A stretch of 64,000 bases of DNA from Brumimicrobium sp965656195 (GTDB lineage Bacteria; Bacteroidota; Bacteroidia; Flavobacteriales_D; Crocinitomicaceae), in assembly GCA_965656195.1 (NCBI GenBank), contig CBFHJL010000001.1, forward strand, positions 1 to 64,000, read 5' to 3'. The number at the start of each line of letters is the position of its first letter. The stretch's first letter is position 1. Shown here piece after piece: positions 61,695 to 64,000 of the stretch. A program made the position numbers and the translations under genes. The notes beneath the pieces were generated by a model, which worked only from the letters and a program-made list of their open reading frames with translations, made no database searches and was not told the origin of the DNA.

Positions 61695-62046
61695 AATTCT
61701 TCAGTATATAGATACGAATATACAGTGTGTCTGAAGAGTATCAAAAACATGGATGTGGTCATTCATCTATTTTGTCAAAATACTGACAATAATGATAAGT
61801 TTGGATATGTAAAGTGTAGCAATACAGTTGTTTATGTCTCCATTTATAATCATTAAAATATTAACATATAGCTAGATTTTATTTAAAAATCACACTAAAA
61901 ACGCACTGAAATAAACTTATAAATTTCAACATGCTTTGCCTTGACAAAGCCTACTGAAAATTTCACGTTTTATTTCTGATTAACGTTAAGATTAATTTTA
62001 GAACAATGAGCTTTCATTTCAAATGAAAATTCATCAACTTTGACCT
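61695..62046. other. 352-base non-coding gap
   Basis: Divergent promoter region between the T9SS gene and the M61 peptidase gene. It contains a weak inverted repeat TCTTCAG/CTGAAGA around 61698-61732. No small gene, RNA or strong hairpin is visible otherwise. Confidence 0.5.
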
Positions 62047-63795
62047 ATGAAATATTATCTATCAATACCCGCTCCGCAACAACAGTATATTCATTTTAAG
62101 ACACGTTTTAAATCGCACAAGAAGCAAACTGTACTGAAGTTTCCTGCGTGGCGGCCGGGAAGATATCAATTAGGGGATTTTGCAAAAAATGTAAATCATT
62201 TCAACGTATTTACGAATGATGGCAAGCCACTTGGTTATACAAAAGTAGATAAGAATACCTGGATAATCGAAAATGGTGACACTACTGAATTTACAGTTCA
62301 ATATAGCTATTATGCTCACGAACTAAATGCTGGATCTAGTTTCTTGGATGAATCTCAACTTTACGTAAACCCTGTAAACTGTTTTCTTTTCAATCCTGAT
62401 GAGTATAACGATGAAATTCAGGTTTCACTTGATGTTCCGCAGCATTGGGAGGTGGCAAACCCTCTCGAGACTAAAAACAATAGGTTTACTGCAAAGAATT
62501 ATGATGAGTTGGCGGATAGTCCATTTATCTGTTCGGCGGACTTACAAATGTCATCTTACGAGGTGAATGGCATTACTTTTAAAATATGGTTTAATGGAAT
62601 AGTGAAACCTGATTGGGAATTGATTATTAGCGATTTTACCAAGTTCACAGAGAAGCAATTAGAAATGTTCATTGAGTTTCCAGTGAAGGAATACCACTTT
62701 CTATTTCAAATTCTACCGTATAAAACATACCATGGAGTAGAGCATGAAAAGTGTACCGTAATCACTATTGGACCAAGCTACGATGTATTTAAAGATTATT
62801 ACACTGAATTGTTAGGAGTTAGCTCGCATGAACTTTATCATACCTGGAATATCAAGTCTATACGTCCTGCTGAAATGATGCCTTATGATTTCACGAAAGA
62901 GAATTATTCTGAACTTGGCTACATTGCAGAGGGAGTAACAACCTACATGGGAGACCTTATGTTATATAAGTCTGGTGTGTTCGGTCTTAAGCAGTACATC
63001 AAAGAAATGAATGCTCAATTGCAGCGGCATTTCGATAATTTTGGACGATTCAATTATTCTGTTGCTCAATCTTCTCATGATACTTGGCTGGATGGATATG
63101 AACTAGGTGCTCCTGGAAGAAAAGTTTCTATCTATACTGAAGGGTGCTTACTCGCCTTTATTCTTGATATCCACATATTAAAAGCTACCAAAAACAAGAA
63201 AAATTTGGATAACGTGATGCGTAGTCTCTATTTTGATTTTGGAAAAGAAGGGAAAGGTATCACTGAACAGGATTATCAAGCTGCTATAGAGAATGTAACT
63301 GGAGATTCTTTTCAATGGTATTTTGATGATTACGTGAATGGTACAAATTCATACAATTCTCTTTTGGTTGATTGCTTTGAATATATTGGTTTGATACTTC
63401 AGCACGAACCCGTTAAGGATGCTGCAGCGGCTTACCTTGGTGCTAGAACAATTGTGAAAGATGGGAAAACAGAAATTCATTCCCTTTACCCAGGTGGAGC
63501 CATGGACATTGCTGGCGTAATGATCGGTGATGAAGTCGTAGGAATTAATGGAGTTGCAGTGAATGGAGATTTTCCGAAATGGGTTGACTATTTCATGGAA
63601 GACGAGAAAGTGTTATCCATCAAACGAAAGGGGCAAGTTAAAACATTAGTAGTTCCTCAAACGAATAGACCGTATTATCAGCGCTACTATTTGGAGGTTG
63701 TTGAGAAACCTGATAAAAATCAAATCAATGGGTTTGATGGGTGGAGAAGTGCTCCGTTAGGAGATCGAGGACATGCTAAGATAACATTAGATTAA
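62047..63795 (+). CDS. M61-family peptidase with PDZ domain, 582 aa
   Basis: Glycyl aminopeptidase-like metalloprotease. The N-terminal beta domain contains LKFPAWRPGRYQLGDFAKNV, the signature M61_N pattern. The zinc site is SHELYHTWN (His261, Glu262, His265) with Glu295 (YIAEGVTTY) as the third ligand, and NIKSIRPAEMMPYDF follows the family. A PDZ domain (~475-560, LYPGGAMDIAGVMIGDEVVG) closes the chain. No signal peptide, so likely cytoplasmic, cleaving small glycine-led peptides or acting in stress proteolysis. Confidence 0.92.
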   Translation: MKYYLSIPAPQQQYIHFKTRFKSHKKQTVLKFPAWRPGRYQLGDFAKNVNHFNVFTNDGKPLGYTKVDKNTWIIENGDTTEFTVQYSYYAHELNAGSSFLDESQLYVNPVNCFLFNPDEYNDEIQVSLDVPQHWEVANPLETKNNRFTAKNYDELADSPFICSADLQMSSYEVNGITFKIWFNGIVKPDWELIISDFTKFTEKQLEMFIEFPVKEYHFLFQILPYKTYHGVEHEKCTVITIGPSYDVFKDYYTELLGVSSHELYHTWNIKSIRPAEMMPYDFTKENYSELGYIAEGVTTYMGDLMLYKSGVFGLKQYIKEMNAQLQRHFDNFGRFNYSVAQSSHDTWLDGYELGAPGRKVSIYTEGCLLAFILDIHILKATKNKKNLDNVMRSLYFDFGKEGKGITEQDYQAAIENVTGDSFQWYFDDYVNGTNSYNSLLVDCFEYIGLILQHEPVKDAAAAYLGARTIVKDGKTEIHSLYPGGAMDIAGVMIGDEVVGINGVAVNGDFPKWVDYFMEDEKVLSIKRKGQVKTLVVPQTNRPYYQRYYLEVVEKPDKNQINGFDGWRSAPLGDRGHAKITLD

Positions 63796-63868
63796 GCATA
63801 CTTTCTGCTCTTTAAGTAAATAGGAGGAAACGACTAAAAGCAATTCTTGTTTTTATTGTAATTAACTC

Positions 63869-64000
63869 TTAGATTATCCCCAGTGTAGGCAGTTGTTTAA
63901 CATTGTGATAAGTTAATGTTGCTATAATACATTTCTTTAATTCACGCGTTGGAATTTCATCTTCCATGTGAAATACAACAGCTCGGTTCCCTTCAAATTT
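63869..64000 (-). CDS. 3' end of an unidentified gene, cut by the window edge
   Basis: Minus-strand frame without stop from the right edge to TAA at 63869-63871, giving the last 43 residues (KFEGNRAVVFHMEDEIPTRE, LKKCIIATLTYHNVKQLPTL, GII). The start lies outside the window. Short alternating charged and hydrophobic residues suit a small cytoplasmic fold; no family can be named from this much. Confidence 0.5.
   Translation of the reverse strand, partial: KFEGNRAVVFHMEDEIPTRELKKCIIATLTYHNVKQLPTLGII

Noticed and set aside
61698..61732. Terminator or operator from TCTTCAG/CTGAAGA
   Set aside because: Weak stem with a long loop and no T-run; nothing ties it to either flanking gene.
1..64000. 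CRISPR array
   Set aside because: No regularly spaced direct repeats of 24-40 bases were seen.

Overview
The window reads as chromosomal DNA of a marine-type member of the Bacteroidetes (Flavobacteriales-like). Evidence: AT-rich coding sequence, TAnnTTTG-type promoter boxes, lipoproteins and outer-membrane barrels without enterobacterial counterparts, three secreted proteins with type IX secretion (T9SS) sorting tails, Bacteroidetes-restricted families (DUF4924, GbsR/MarR regulator, GlmU-family protein, lipoprotein OmpH/Skp) and a complete seven-subunit Mrp/Mnh Na+/H+ antiporter. Genus cannot be fixed from sequence reading alone. No rRNA, tRNA or CRISPR array was found.

Left end (1-3.8 kb) is an accessory segment. 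Three minus-strand orphan envelope genes (1-616, cut by the window; 927-1352; 1342-2073) lie downstream of a tyrosine recombinase (2665-3786). The non-coding DNA between them is unusually rich in palindromes: an attC-like hairpin, a 129-nt multibranched element in which almost every base can pair (2353-2481), and two further hairpins at the 3' side of the recombinase. This integron-like but non-canonical arrangement is the best candidate here for something undescribed.

3.9-21.2 kb, mostly minus strand: pbpC with its alpha-2-macroglobulin partner (cell-wall repair/envelope defence), a WG-repeat protein, the mnhABCDEFG operon, a DECD-box RNA helicase, TsaC/Sua5 and a small repeat protein. 21.3-30.7 kb is a patchwork of short units: PaaI-like thioesterase, PaaY/gamma-carbonic-anhydrase-like protein, 3-methyladenine glycosylase, BadF/GlcNAc-kinase-like ATPase, SiaC-like protein, DUF1853, an OmpH-like lipoprotein operon behind a textbook Bacteroidetes promoter, a lipid A-type acyltransferase, a VOC protein and a DUF4249-like lipoprotein.

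30.8-34.4 kb holds an ECF sigma factor overlapping a large single-pass membrane protein that may act as its anti-sigma factor, plus two secreted proteins. 34.4-39.2 kb (minus) has an ACT-like protein, LolA, FtsK and a lipoprotein. 39.3-49.5 kb (plus) is housekeeping: arginase, ArgRS, GlmU-family protein, Lon, a DEAD-box helicase, RimO and a T9SS protein. 49.6-57.2 kb carries a second-type DnaE polymerase and DinB, which share a palindromic upstream motif, flanking an NDH-2 gene and a GbsR-type regulator whose likely operator occurs twice. The right end has dihydrolipoyl dehydrogenase, a large T9SS protein, an M61 PDZ peptidase and the 3' end of an unidentified gene.
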